A DNA stretch of 45,303 bases, taken from assembly GCA_015680685.1 (NCBI GenBank), contig MNCI01010115.1, positions 6,000-51,302 on the forward strand. The letters are read 5' to 3'. The translations under genes were made by a program, and so were the position numbers. This DNA comes from Gnetum montanum. Lineage: Eukaryota; Streptophyta; Gnetopsida; Gnetales; Gnetaceae. Below are positions 1 through 9,743 of this stretch, piece after piece; positions within the stretch are counted from its first letter, which is position 1, and each line of letters opens with the position of its first letter. Under the pieces are notes generated by a model. That model was not told the origin of the DNA. It did not search any database and saw nothing but the letters and a program-made list of their open reading frames with translations.

Positions 1-518
1 AGTATCGGTTCCCACTTGCCATTTCACACCCTAAACCAATGCAACGCTGCTGTGATTACCAATTGCTATTCGTTACTGGGATTACCAAGCATAACGCATG
101 TGCTCGAAGAGGTTGTACTGAATGCACATAACTATGAGAGTTGAGGGTTGAGAGAGATTAAGTCCTTAATAAAGCATTTAAAAAATTAGAAATAATTAAA
201 TTACTATTTAGCTTAGCCCATGCACTACAAGGTTTATCCAAAATTTCATCTTTAGTTCTGTACACAATTGTATGCTCAGGTAAATATTTGCTCGAATAAA
301 GATCCGTTCACTTTGGGACTCCTACTATAGGCACATGGAAATTATTCTAACTCTAGAATGGAAAAATGGCAAGAGTTTGGCTAACGTATAGATGTAGATA
401 GAGAAACAAGGGAGAGCCACCTCTTATTTATAGAATTGATGATGGGCTACAATATCACGTACATGATATCACAGGAAAGGACACAATATCGCGGCCCATG
501 TGATATCGCATCCCATCA
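1..518 (-). mobile_element. Element E: partial Athila-like LTR, inverted, truncated by window start
   Basis: Read on the minus strand this stretch aligns from end to end with nucleotides 1-518 of the element B LTR (9744-10262). Shared landmarks are the terminal CCCATCA at 512-518 (reverse of TGATGGG, compare TGATGAG in B), the TATA box (TATTTATA at 425-432), the block around CTAGAGTTAGAATAATTT, and the CTTCGAGCACATGC / CTTGGTAATCCCAGTAAC blocks near 40-120. The LTR of B is 829 bp, so about 310 bp of this LTR and any interior lie left of the window. It splits the 5' LTR of element A, which resumes at 519. The flanking CCTTC (519-523) would be one copy of its target duplication; the partner is outside. 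It may be a solo LTR or a full element. Confidence 0.85.
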
Positions 519-967
519 CCTTCTAATGAAGGGGCACCTCATTATGAGGAGTTATGACTATTCATGTAATCCTTGGGAAAGCATTTGGCCTATGCTATTT
601 AAGGCTGAGGTTAGAGGTCATGTCGACATGGAGTTATGAAGCTTGGAGAGGCAAGTAATAGGAGCTGGGTGAAGCGGGACAAAAAGAGACTAATCACCAC
701 TTTGACAGGATAACTTAACTATGGTGGAAGTTCTATATTACCTCTAATGCTTAAGTGTCATATGAAGACAACTCAAAAGGGCATTACAATACTCTCTTCC
801 ATTAATATAATTTTTCCATTTTTCCTTGATTAATTCTTTGGTATCAATTTTTTATTTGCTAATTAATTCATTATTTAAGTGTTTATAATATTTTTGATAT
901 GTTATCCATGATGAATATAATAAATTAGGCATTTGTATTTTATGACATCTGGGAATAGGATGTCACA
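519..967 (+). repeat. Element A 5' LTR, right part
   Basis: Positions 519-715 match 9553-9743, and 716-967 match 19623-19888. Together these are the two halves of the A 3' LTR, split there by B. The LTR ends in GATGTCACA and is followed at once by a tRNA-Met type primer site. The left end (about 50 bp, judged from the 3' copy starting with TG at 9504) is displaced off-window by insertion E. The AATAAATTAG at about 918-927 is a possible poly(A) signal; no strong TATA box was picked out. Confidence 0.85.
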
Positions 968-969
968 TT

Positions 970-980
970 TGGTATCAAAG
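970..980 (+). other. Primer-binding site of element A
   Basis: TGGTATCAAAG lies three bases after the LTR end. It differs by one G-to-A change from TGGTATCAGAG, the usual complement of initiator tRNA-Met in plant Ty3/gypsy and copia elements. Confidence 0.75.
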
Positions 981-984
981 AAAA

Positions 985-1156
985 CCATGATTTAGGAACC
1001 AAAATGAAAGAAAAACCTTATTTTATTATTATCATAGAACAAAAGTACATCTAAGAAAAATAACAACATGGAGGAAATACTATTTTATTTTATTATAAAA
1101 AGGAAGTACATCATAAAAAATGTAAAATGGAAAAATAAAGAAAAGGACAACTATAA
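985..1156. other. A-rich leader of element A, no gene seen
   Basis: A-rich sequence with an imperfect duplication of about 55 bp: the run from TTTTATTATTATCATAG to ACATGGAGGAAA is echoed by TTTTATTTTATTATAAAAAGG to AAATGGAAAAA. No open frame worth reporting. Confidence 0.5.
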
Positions 1157-3293
1157 TTATTTGTTATGACTGAATGATTCAAGAATATCTATAAGTATCT
1201 TCAATTGGAATTCCCTCTCTTTAGTAGTAGCATCTGCTTTGCTAAGCATTGTTTTACATCCAACTAGTCCATTACATAGCTATTTGATATATTTGGTTGC
1301 ATGTATTTCTGCAACTATTGATTCCTCTTTTCTTTGAAGTTGAGTCTTCAAAATTTCCATCTATATGGATCGATCACCTATGTCTCTTTTCCATTCTTTT
1401 TCCTTTCTTTGTAAAAGAAAAATCTAAATTATGAGTTATCAACAAATCAACAAACCAAAAGGAGAAAAGGGAGAAAAATAATATATATATATATATATAT
1501 ATTACCTAAAATCAATCATTATTAATTTGAAGGAAACATGCATGAGTATCTAAATGGTGAGCATAACATGCTACACTTTCCAACTCTCCTAAGAGTTGCT
1601 CCAAATTTTTTACATCATATGGAGCATCCTCAAGAATTGGATGCTAAGATGATGGAATTCTAACTTGTACTAAATCATAATCTACCTTGAAATTGCATGA
1701 TTATGACTATCTTAGATGATAGAAATCCTCACAAATAGAATAGTATTTGTTGTTAGAGATTCATTGATTAATACACTGAAGAAGCATAAGTTCTTCTTCA
1801 GTAGCCACCACTATCTTTCCCATAGAATAAGAAGAACCAAATATAGAGAAAGAAGAAACCATTAGAATAGATTCAGAATTTGTTGTTGATGCTACCTGTG
1901 AAAGGGAACCTCTTCCAGGTGTCAAAGAAAAAGAAGGTATGAGTGGTGATCTAGGTGGTTGTGGAATAGGATTCTATGTATAACTAGCACCTGCATCATC
2001 TCTATCCATCTCTTTGATAAAATACTATCACTTCATAGACCTCTACAACATAAAATTTTTTTAAAAAATTAAAAAAATTAAAAAATTAAATTATTATTAA
2101 CATTACACAAGGAAAATAAGAAAGTATTTAAACCTTTAAATAATTAAAATCTACCTCTAATTGCTTCCCCTTATCACATCTTGAACCTTGTTGAGGAGTT
2201 GGTTGGGATTGTTGTTGAGCTTGTTGTTGGGTTCATTATCTTATAACTACTAAACTACTAGAACTTTGCTTAGTACATTGCCTCCACAAAAGAAATTTAT
2301 TAGAAAAAAATTAAAGAAAATATAAAAATATAGATAAAACATTCAACTTAGTAAACTATATTTAAATATATACTTTGGAAGTAGAAACTGTGATCTATTC
2401 TTGTAATTGAACCATATCAAAGGTTGAAGTACCTTAAATTTCTTCAACCTATGTAAATTTAGCACTCTACATTGCTTCATTCTACAACCCAAATTGTATT
2501 ATCAAATACATTAAATAAAAACATAATTAAAAAATAAGGAAATAATAAAAAAACATGAAAGTGCCTTACTAATTTCCTCTTGACTTCGAGCTTATTGTAA
2601 AGCCAATTGACCTTTCTAGGCATCCATAATTTTACTCCTTATAACTCTCTCATCTTCAAGAAATTCAAGGCACAATCAAGAATCATAATGAGTAAAACAA
2701 TTTTTGGGATGCTCATAACTTAAGATCATACACATGATTAAAGGTGTACAAAATTAAGTATAGGATTTTAAAGGATGTTGGTGGGCAATAGAAATTTCGG
2801 TCATAGTAGTATAGAAATTAGACAAAAAAGACATTGACCAATCATAAACCCTACTAGTTATGGCATCATGAAGTATGAAAATAGAATAAGAACTAACATT
2901 GGATTGTTGTCTATACCATAGAACCTTGCTATTAATGAATAAATATAAGTCAAAGTAAGCATCATTAATGAAATCTTTACGAAAAAATTGTTTTTTGGGA
3001 ATGACAGAATTAGTAATATAATTGGATAATTCCATCTTATAGAAAGATTTAAATTGTGGAGAATGAGTTGTAGGGATCAATGGATCTTCTCCTTGCTGAA
3101 AACCTAAGACTACTTTGATATAAAGAGGAAGGATCATTACCACTTCAAAAGATAATTGAAAAATAATACTTTTTTTATTATCATACTACTCAAACCACTC
3201 TGCAAGAATACCCTTGCAAAAGGAAAGTTTAAAAATTGGAAAAACTAATAAATTAGGCAACCTATGAACCATCCTTCCCAAGCAAGCTATGAA
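1157..3293 (-). pseudogene. Antisense five-exon gene remnant in the leader of element A, product not recognised
   Basis: Read on the minus strand, five blocks of open frame are separated by four short gaps with GT..AG ends. Exons: 3293-2570, 2481-2374, about 2281-2155, 2042-1506 and 1423-1157. Introns are 88, 92, 112 and 82 bp, and the last contains (TA)n. Exon 1 reads about 240 codons in one frame with about six stops; exon 4 runs into exon 5 without phase change, ending at TAA 1157-1159. Most in-frame stops are TAG, TAA or TGA, one transition from CAG, CAA or CGA. Exon 1 carries VVMILPLYIKVV and SMSFLSNFYTTMTE; exon 3 is Gln-rich; exon 5 is charged and likely coiled coil (LKTQLQRKEESIVAEI). 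Exon 1/2 and 2/3 phases do not join cleanly, so those borders are less sure. Family and function are unknown. It may be a captured host gene, an antisense ORF of the element, or part of a nested DNA transposon. Confidence 0.55.
1482..1502. repeat. (TA)n microsatellite inside intron 4 of the antisense gene
   Basis: About ten AT dinucleotides in a row directly beside the putative GT donor at 1505-1504. Confidence 0.9.
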
Positions 3294-3780
3294 CCTAATT
3301 GAAAGTAATAAGAACATTATTATGGTTTTAAAAAAATATTATTAGGCAATAAAGAGTGGCTACTTAGGTTCCTGAGGTGAAGTTTAATGTTTGGAAGTCA
3401 TGAATTCTTTATAATAGTAAATTTTCAAACTTCTTTGTAGATAATCTTTTGTTGGTTGTGATGAGTAAATCAACTTACTTCTTATATTTATAATGTAATT
3501 ATAAAAATCTTAATAAAATAAAAGAGAACTATAACTTAAGATAACAAATTATTTAATAAAAGTTAACATATACTTCTTTTTACAAGAAAAGGCTAACGTT
3601 TACTTTTTGTTCAAAAAGCTAATTTTCACATTTTTTGATTTTATGATTTTGAAGTTTACTAAAGTGAAATTATTTGCAATTTAATGCAAAGTACTCTCTG
3701 AGATAATTCCAATGTTGCCAATTTCATCAAAATCTAACTTATGGTTTGGAAGATATGACCATTCTTAGTTTACATGCAGT
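3294..3780. other. AT-rich non-coding stretch upstream of the antisense gene
   Basis: No convincing reading frame. A minus-strand acceptor-like TTTCAATTAG directly precedes the first readable codon at 3293, so a further 5' exon of the antisense gene may lie here. I did not find terminal inverted repeats marking a nested transposon. Confidence 0.4.
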
Positions 3781-3925
3781 TAAAATAATAATAATAATAA
3801 TATATATATATTAAATTAAAAAAATCAAATTGGAGGTCTCAAGTTCAAACCTAAGCCCTGATTACTAAGCTTAAATATATATATATATAAAAATTAAATA
3901 ATAATAATAATAATAATTGAAAAAA
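3781..3925. repeat. Simple-repeat cluster (TAA)n and (TA)n
   Basis: Runs of TAA at 3785-3801, TA at 3802-3811, TA at 3885-3898 and TAA at 3899-3918 flank a short unique piece. Confidence 0.85.
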
Positions 3926-3939
3926 GTTTTGGGACCACA

Positions 3940-4260
3940 GCCAAGTTGTAGCCAACCGTGGTCAAGCCATGGCCAATTGTGGAAGTGGGCTACAGCCTAG
4001 AAAGAAATTTGGCCCTAATGGCCAGCCCCAACTGGGGCAAGAAAAAATCACATCTCTGCCACCGTTTTTGCCACAACTGCTACAGGCTTGCCTACACCAC
4101 CTACCACCACCTCCTGCGTCACCCATCACTACCTCTCGCACCATTCATCACCACCTTCTATGTCATCCATCACTGCCTCAGTGTTGCCAATAACCACCTC
4201 CCATGCTACCCATCATTGCTTCTAGCCACTGCACAGACCCTGAATTGGTCGTCTATTAAT
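3940..4260. other. CCA/CACC-rich island in the leader of element A
   Basis: This is markedly richer in G+C than its surroundings. From about 4040 to 4220 it is a degenerate run of CCACC / CATCACC / CCATCACTACC. Open frames on both strands here are low-complexity by-products of that composition. It looks like decayed simple sequence, not a gene. Confidence 0.5.
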
Positions 4261-4285
4261 TGATGGAAAAATTGAATTTTTTCAA

Positions 4286-4319
4286 CAATTGATGAGAATT
4301 TTAAAATTCTTGTCAATTG
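4286..4319. repeat. Perfectly abutting inverted repeat (hairpin)
   Basis: CAATTGATGAGAATTTT (4286-4302) is followed directly by AAAATTCTTGTCAATTG (4303-4319). Fifteen of 17 positions are complementary. ATTGATGG copies also lie just outside both arms. A role in the element RNA is possible but unproven. Confidence 0.7.
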
Positions 4320-4793
4320 ATGGATATTTTTCAAAAAAAAAATATTTGCTTCATTAGTATTAGTTTAAGAGTAAATATGTGTTCAATTATTTACAAAAAT
4401 ATAAATTGGCATGACAGTAGTAATATAAATAAAAATTTTTTCATTAAGTGCGCATGTCTTGGACTAGAACTAGATGGGTGAACTCTTGGGAAGTCTTGAA
4501 AAATGTGAAATTTAAGAAAACTTAAAACAACTATAACTTTTGAATCTAGAGTCTGTTTTCAACCATACAAATATCAATTCGAATAGATTTGAACCTTTTC
4601 AACTCAATAGAATGGTCAAATTTAGCTTTTGAATAATAGAAAATTAACTTTAATTCCTTGATTTACTTCCAAAAAATAATTAGGATTTGGTCCAAAATCC
4701 ATAAAAATTTCAACTAACTAAACAATTTTGAATCTCATAAAAGAGCCATAGAGGCTAACAATTCTCAACATACCTAATTTCTTCAACTTACCG
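4320..4793 (+). other. Leader of element A between hairpin and gag
   Basis: AT-rich and non-coding; I see no clear signals. The last 30 bases before the ATG at 4794 are typical untranslated sequence. Confidence 0.4.
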
Positions 4794-6002
4794 ATGTTGA
4801 AAAATAGAAGAATAAATTGGAGAGAAATGGAAGCTCGAGTCAATGACCAAATGAATACCCTTGAAGAACAAACTAATGAGATCATGAGTGTTTAAGAAGA
4901 ACTTTGACACTCAAACCAAGGGTTCGGGACATAGATGAAAAATAAGTCTAAAAAAATTTAAAAATTGTCCCAAAATTTAGAATATAAATGGTTTGAAGTA
5001 CAAGGAAAGATGGATTCCTTTGCTGACTCCATCAAGAAATTAACCAACCATCTTATTCAACCTTCCAATCCTACCCATGGTCTACCTAGAGCACAACATC
5101 AAGATCAACCTTCCATTAGGAATCCACAACAAACACAACCTCCACCTATTAATGGACAAGATACTGAAATTCACCTTCTAGACTATAGAATTGAAATCAA
5201 GAGTGTTGGAAATGGGAACTAGCTTAATCCATCTAGAGAATCATTGACACAAGTGCATGCTAAGAAAGTAAAATTAGATCATTATGATGGAGCCCTTGGA
5301 TCCAATGCTAAGGCAAAGGATTGGCTTAGTACAATGAAAAATTACTTTGATATGTTGAATTTTTCAAGCCATGAATGTTTAGAAGTTATCTCCTTATATT
5401 TTAGAGGCCTTGTAGCAACATGGTGGAATGGGCTAAGATCTCAAAGCTTGATTACAAATTAGCTTAATTTTTATCAAGATTTTGAACAAAAATTTGTTCC
5501 CAATTATTTTCTCATAGAGTGTAAAGTGAGATTTGATTCCTTAAGATTGGAAAAATGATCTGTAGATGATTACTACAAAGAATTTTGTGATCTTTCCTGG
5601 TATGTAAGTCACCATGATGAGGGATAATTAGCTTCAAAATTCATTCAAGGATTACATGCTCAATTACATCCACAAACATGAGCCCATAATCCCCAAAATA
5701 TTCATGAAGCATATAGAATTACTAAGGATTATGAGAAATTGAATTAGATACGAGTGACCCTTCGACAAGAAACTTTTTGACAAAGCCCTTTTCCACAAGC
5801 AATAGTAGAAGAGACACCAATAAAAAAAGCTTGATCAAGATCTGGATGTTTCTTTTCTAGTGAGGATCATCTTAAATGAGATTGCTGAAACTTTTAAGCA
5901 AAAATACAAATGACCAAGCAAATCAGAAATCAGAAACCAAACCCAAACATGAACAAAGGAAAAATTCCAACTACTACTATAGCCATCAAGAACATATTTG
6001 CA
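4794..6002 (+). pseudogene. gag: Element A gag (capsid/nucleocapsid) remnant
   Basis: Reads in one frame from ATG 4794, with longest open pieces at 4965-5222 and 5244-5462. After a Gln/Pro-rich stretch (QPPPINGQD) comes the retrotransposon gag core: KLDHYDGALGSNAKAKDWLS, then a hydrophobic block with TWWNGL, and FEQKFVPNYF and DDYYKEFCDL further on, the order expected of Retrotrans_gag. A decayed CCHC zinc knuckle lies at about 5840-5886 (Cys-Phe-x-Ser..His..Cys). At least eight stops interrupt it. It once formed the virus-like particle shell. It shares its frame with the protease and polymerase downstream, so gag and pol were a single ORF, as in plant chromoviruses. Confidence 0.85.
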
Positions 6003-6044
6003 TCAACTAAATCACATTTGTGAAAATTTCAATTTACTTTAATC

Positions 6045-6431
6045 ATTTTTAAAGGTTCAATTGAATGTAAAAAAATTAAATTTTTTATTAATAGTGGTGC
6101 TAGCAATAACTTTATTTTTCCAAAGTTAATTAATTTATTGAAATTAAGTCTCCCTTCCAAGAAAATTATTAAGATAGAATTGGCAGATGGAAGAACTGTT
6201 AGTAAACATACCAAGTATGGAAAAATAAAATTTACCTTGCAAAATATGCCCTTCATTAATGAATTTTTTGAATTTGAACTAGGTGATGCTGATGGAATTT
6301 TAGAAATGTCTTTCTTGCAAAAATTTGATGTTACTGCCCACTTTGGAACTCATATTTTAAAAGTCCTAACCATTGATAGAGTCAAGGTTCTAGGAGGGGT
6401 AGGAACAACAAAATCATATGATAAATATTAA
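6045..6431 (+). pseudogene. Element A aspartic protease remnant
   Basis: In the same frame as gag. The active-site motif reads FFINSGASNNF, with the catalytic Asp replaced by Asn (AAT at 6090-6092), one G-to-A change. The following ELADGRTVSKH and FELGDADGILEMSFLQKFDV match the flap and the hydrophobic-Gly region near the C-terminus of Ty3/gypsy retropepsins. The protease would have cut the Gag-Pol polyprotein. The catalytic change alone would inactivate it. Confidence 0.85.
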
Positions 6432-6500
6432 TCAAGTTAAAAATTAGTCAAAAAATGTGCTACAATTTTGGTTGTTAAAGTAATCTAACCTCAGAAATTT

Positions 6501-7860
6501 TTGAGTGTTGAGATCCCAAATGAACTTAAAGAATATAAAGATTCAATATTTGGTAAAACTAGAGAATTACCTCCAAAAAGAACTATTGAACATGTTATTT
6601 ATATTTTTTCTACTACACAACCTATCTCAAAAGCTCCTTATAGATTTTCTACTTCAGAATTAAAAGAACTAAAAGTACAATTAGAACAACTATTGGAAGA
6701 AGGGAAAATTAGACCTAGCGTATCACCTTGGGGTGCACTAGTTTTATTCATCAAAAAGAAAGATGGTACTCTAAGATTATGCATTGATTACAGAGCATTG
6801 AATAATGTGATGATAAAAAATACTTATCCTTTACCTAGAATTGATGATTTATTTGATCAACTTGCAGGTGCATGTTATTTCTCAAAGATTGATTTAGAAT
6901 CAACTTATCACCAAATAATGATTAAGGACAAAGATATTGAAAAAATTACTTTTAGAACCAGATATGGATTATAAATTTTTTTTGTAATGTCATTTGGATT
7001 AGTTAATGCACCTACAACATTTATGGCATTATTGAATAATATATTTTGTGAATATCTTGATCAATTTGTTATAGTATTTATGGATGATATACTTGTTTAT
7101 TCTAAATCAAGAGAAGCGCATATCAAACATTTGAAAACTACAATGGAAATGATTAAAGAGAATTAATTAAAAGCTAAATTGAGTAAATGTAAACTCTTTA
7201 GAAAGAAGTTTTATACTTGGGACATATAGTTTTCAAGAAAGGATTGCAAGTGGATCATGCAAAAATTAGTGCAATCCAAGATTCGCCTAAATTAAAAGAT
7301 GTTACTATAGTTCGAAGTTTCTTCAGGTTAGCTGATTTTTATTGATGTTTCATTAAAGATTATTCTACCTTTGTAGCCCCATTAAGTAACCTTTTTTAGG
7401 AGAAACTTGAGTTCAAATTTGATGAAAAATGCAGAGAATCTTTTCTCAGATTAAAGATGCTAGTTACAACAGCATCTATTTTGAGAATTCTAGATGAAGA
7501 TCTACCATTTGAAGTATCCATGGATGCTTGTGGAATAGGAATCAATGCAGTTATTTCATAGGAAGATAAAGTGGTATGTTATGAATCTCTTAAATTATAG
7601 GGAGTCAAGGTAAATTACTCAACCCATGATCTAGAATTACTAGTAATTGTTCATGCTTTGAAAATTTGGAGACATTATCTTTGCGGAAAGAAGTTTGTAC
7701 TAAAAATAGATCATAAAAGTTTAGAATATTTGCAAAGACAAACCTATTTTCAATACTCATCAAAGGTGATGGATATAATTGTTAGCAAAAAATTATTTTG
7801 AAATAAAATATGTTCCCAGCAAGAAAAATGTGGTAGTTGATTGCCTTAGTTGAATGTTGA
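6501..7860 (+). pseudogene. pol: Element A reverse transcriptase and RNase H remnant
   Basis: The RT is open from 6501 to 6974: a leading motif with [20 protein letters not shown], then [20 protein letters not shown] and [12 protein letters not shown], then [13 protein letters not shown]. The frame stops at TAA 6972 but resumes with SFGLVNAPTTF and the catalytic FMDD (7077-7088), intact. Near 7200 one base is missing (the LGHIV motif shifts frame). RNase H follows, with MDACGIGINAV (about 7520), [20 protein letters not shown] and [11 protein letters not shown], and a second shift near 7770. It would copy the element RNA into DNA in the particle. The RT active site survives but the enzyme cannot be made whole. 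Confidence 0.9.
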
Positions 7861-9162
7861 ATTTAATGATAGGTGTAGTCACGACCCCTATGGAAGAAGA
7901 AATTAAGAAAAAAATAAAAGAAGACCCTTACTTTAAAAATATTCTAACTAATATTTCTGATGAGCCTAAATACTAACTCACTTATAATGGTTTGTTGATG
8001 AAAAGACAAAGAGTATGCATACTAAAAGGAAATTGGAGACTAAAATTGTTGTGTGAAGCATAAGAAGTACCATATGCAGGACACCCAAGTTATATTAAGA
8101 CCTACATGATAATTCAAAAATCTTATGTTTGGCTTGGAATAAAGAATGATCTGTTTGCATACATTAAAAATTACCCAACATGTGAAAGAATAAAATCTGA
8201 ATAGAGGAAACCCAGTGGATTATTACAACCCTTAGAAGTTCCAACTTGGAAATGGAAAGATATCACTATAGATTTCATTGTGGGATTTCTAGTAACTAGA
8301 AAAGGAAATGACTCAATTTTTGTAGTAGTTAATCATCTATCAAAGATGGCACATTTTATAGCTTTGAAACCTACAAACACAGTGAAAGAAATAGCCCAAA
8401 AATTTGTATGTGAAATATTTAGATTACATGGTTGTCCAAAATATATCACTTTAGACAAAGATCCTAAATTCATATCCAAATTTTGAAAAAATTTCTGTAG
8501 AGAGCTTGGAAACCAATTGAAATTTAGCATATCATATCACCCTGAAACTGATGGACAAACTAAATTAGTGAATAGAATATTAGAAGATATCCTACAAAGC
8601 TATGTTGGGAGTAGATCAAAAACATTGGAGAATTATTTGCATTTGGCAGGATTTTCCTACAATAAAAATTTTTAAGGTTCCATACATCAAACACCATTCA
8701 AAGTAGTATATGGACATAATTGTCGTACACCATTAACCTAGGCAATTCCAACCTTAAGGGCCGAATGGAAGGAAGAAGAAATGAAAATAAAGAAAAACAT
8801 TGCCACAAGGGTTAAACAAAATTTACAAGATGCCTAAGATAAATATAAAGGATATGTAGATCAACATCAACTTAGAAAAGAATTCCAAGTAGGAGATCAA
8901 GTATTATTAAGAGTAAAACCTACCATAAGTTCTCTTATATTGGGAAAATATACTAAATTAGCACCTAGATTTTGTGAACCTTTTGAAATATCTGAAAGAA
9001 TTGGTGAAGTAGCATATCAACTAAATCTTCCAGAAACCTTAAAAATTCATCCAATTTTTCATGTGAGCTTGTTAAAGAAATTTCATGAAAATGATGTACC
9101 ATATGTATTGGATTGGAATACTTTGCCATTACAATCCAACATAGCTTTGAAGTAAAACCCAT
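7861..9162 (+). pseudogene. int: Element A integrase remnant with GPF/Y-like module
   Basis: The zinc-binding N-terminus is decayed but present (GHPSYIKTY, then TCERIK near 8180). The core has its first catalytic Asp in ITIDFIVGF (GAT 8271) and the second in TLDKDPKF (GAC 8454). The Glu expected 36 residues later, in a GQT-x setting, is Lys (AAA 8562-8564), consistent with one G-to-A change. The segment 8940-9155 is the C-terminal module: [20 protein letters not shown], then [11 protein letters not shown], as in GPF/Y-containing chromovirus integrases. Several stops and no intact enzyme. Confidence 0.88.
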
Positions 9163-9300
9163 TGCTATTAAAGACTAATAAATCAAGAAATTAAAAAATA
9201 AAACTATCAGTGAAGTACTGGTTCAATAGTCAAATTGTGATCAACAAACTTGGGAAAGTAGGAAGTTTATTTTAAATACTTACCCTCAACTTTTTGACCA
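9163..9300 (+). pseudogene. Element A chromodomain remnant
   Basis: Shifted one frame from the integrase, this reads KKLKNKTISEVLVQ, stop, SNCDQQTWESRKFILNTYPQ, then LF. The order charged strand, hydrophobic VLVQW-type strand, TWE and YPQLF helix is the signature of the chromodomain at the C-terminus of chromovirus integrases, which directs integration toward modified chromatin. It assigns element A to the chromoviruses. Stops at 9185-9190 and in the Trp position of the second strand (TAG) disable it. Confidence 0.75.
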
Positions 9301-9374
9301 TATAGATATTGAATGATAGGTTGAATTTATAATGGATGTAATAAGTTATTTTTATAAATTTTGATTTTTTATTT

Positions 9375-9503
9375 GTATAGATGATAATGAGGAAAATAAA
9401 GGAACTAAAGTTGAGGAGCATAATGATGAAGCAGCCATTGAGTAACTAGATATTGAGGAAGCACTAGAGGAAAATCTAAATGATTAAGGTGGGTAGATTT
9501 TAA
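9375..9503 (+). other. Acidic tail and polypurine tract region of element A
   Basis: 9381-9480 translates to a very acidic stretch (DDNEENKGTKVEEHNDEA, then IEEALEEN), probably the C-terminal tail of the polyprotein. AAGGTGGGTAGA (about 9486-9497) is a purine-rich tract just before the 3' LTR and would prime plus-strand synthesis. Confidence 0.55.
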
Positions 9504-9743
9504 TGTATTGTCTCTTATTAAGGGTGGAAACAATTGTAAACAATGTAATTAACCTTCTAATGAAGGGGCATCTTGTTATGAGGAGTTATGACTATTCATG
9601 TATCCCTTGGGAAAGGGTTTGACCTATGCTATTTAAGGATAGGTTTAGAGGTCATGCCAACATGGATTTGTGGAGCCTAAAGAGGAAAGCAATGGTAGTT
9701 AGGTGAAGTGAGAAAAAAAGGAATTGATTACCACTTTGGTAGG
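9504..9743 (+). repeat. Element A 3' LTR, left part
   Basis: Starts with TG at 9504 after the purine tract. From 9553 it matches 519-715 in the 5' LTR (CCTTCTAATGAAGGGGCA onward). It is cut at 9743 by element B and continues at 19623. The last five bases, GTAGG, are the left copy of the B target duplication. Confidence 0.85.
9739..9743. repeat. Target-site duplication of B, left copy
   Basis: GTAGG, matched by ATAGG at 19623-19627. Removing B and one copy rejoins the A 3' LTR in register with its 5' LTR. Confidence 0.85.

Noticed and set aside
436-639. 67-codon plus-strand ORF
   Set aside because: It spans the junction of the E LTR and the A LTR, so it is an accident of insertion.
3830-3875. 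SINE-like box B (GGAGGTCTCAAGTTCAAACC)
   Set aside because: It resembles a decayed tRNA-type box B, but there is no box A upstream and no clear tail or target duplication; simple repeats flank it.
3958-4263. Overlapping plus and minus ORFs of 60-101 codons
   Set aside because: Products of the CCA-rich tract; low complexity on both strands.
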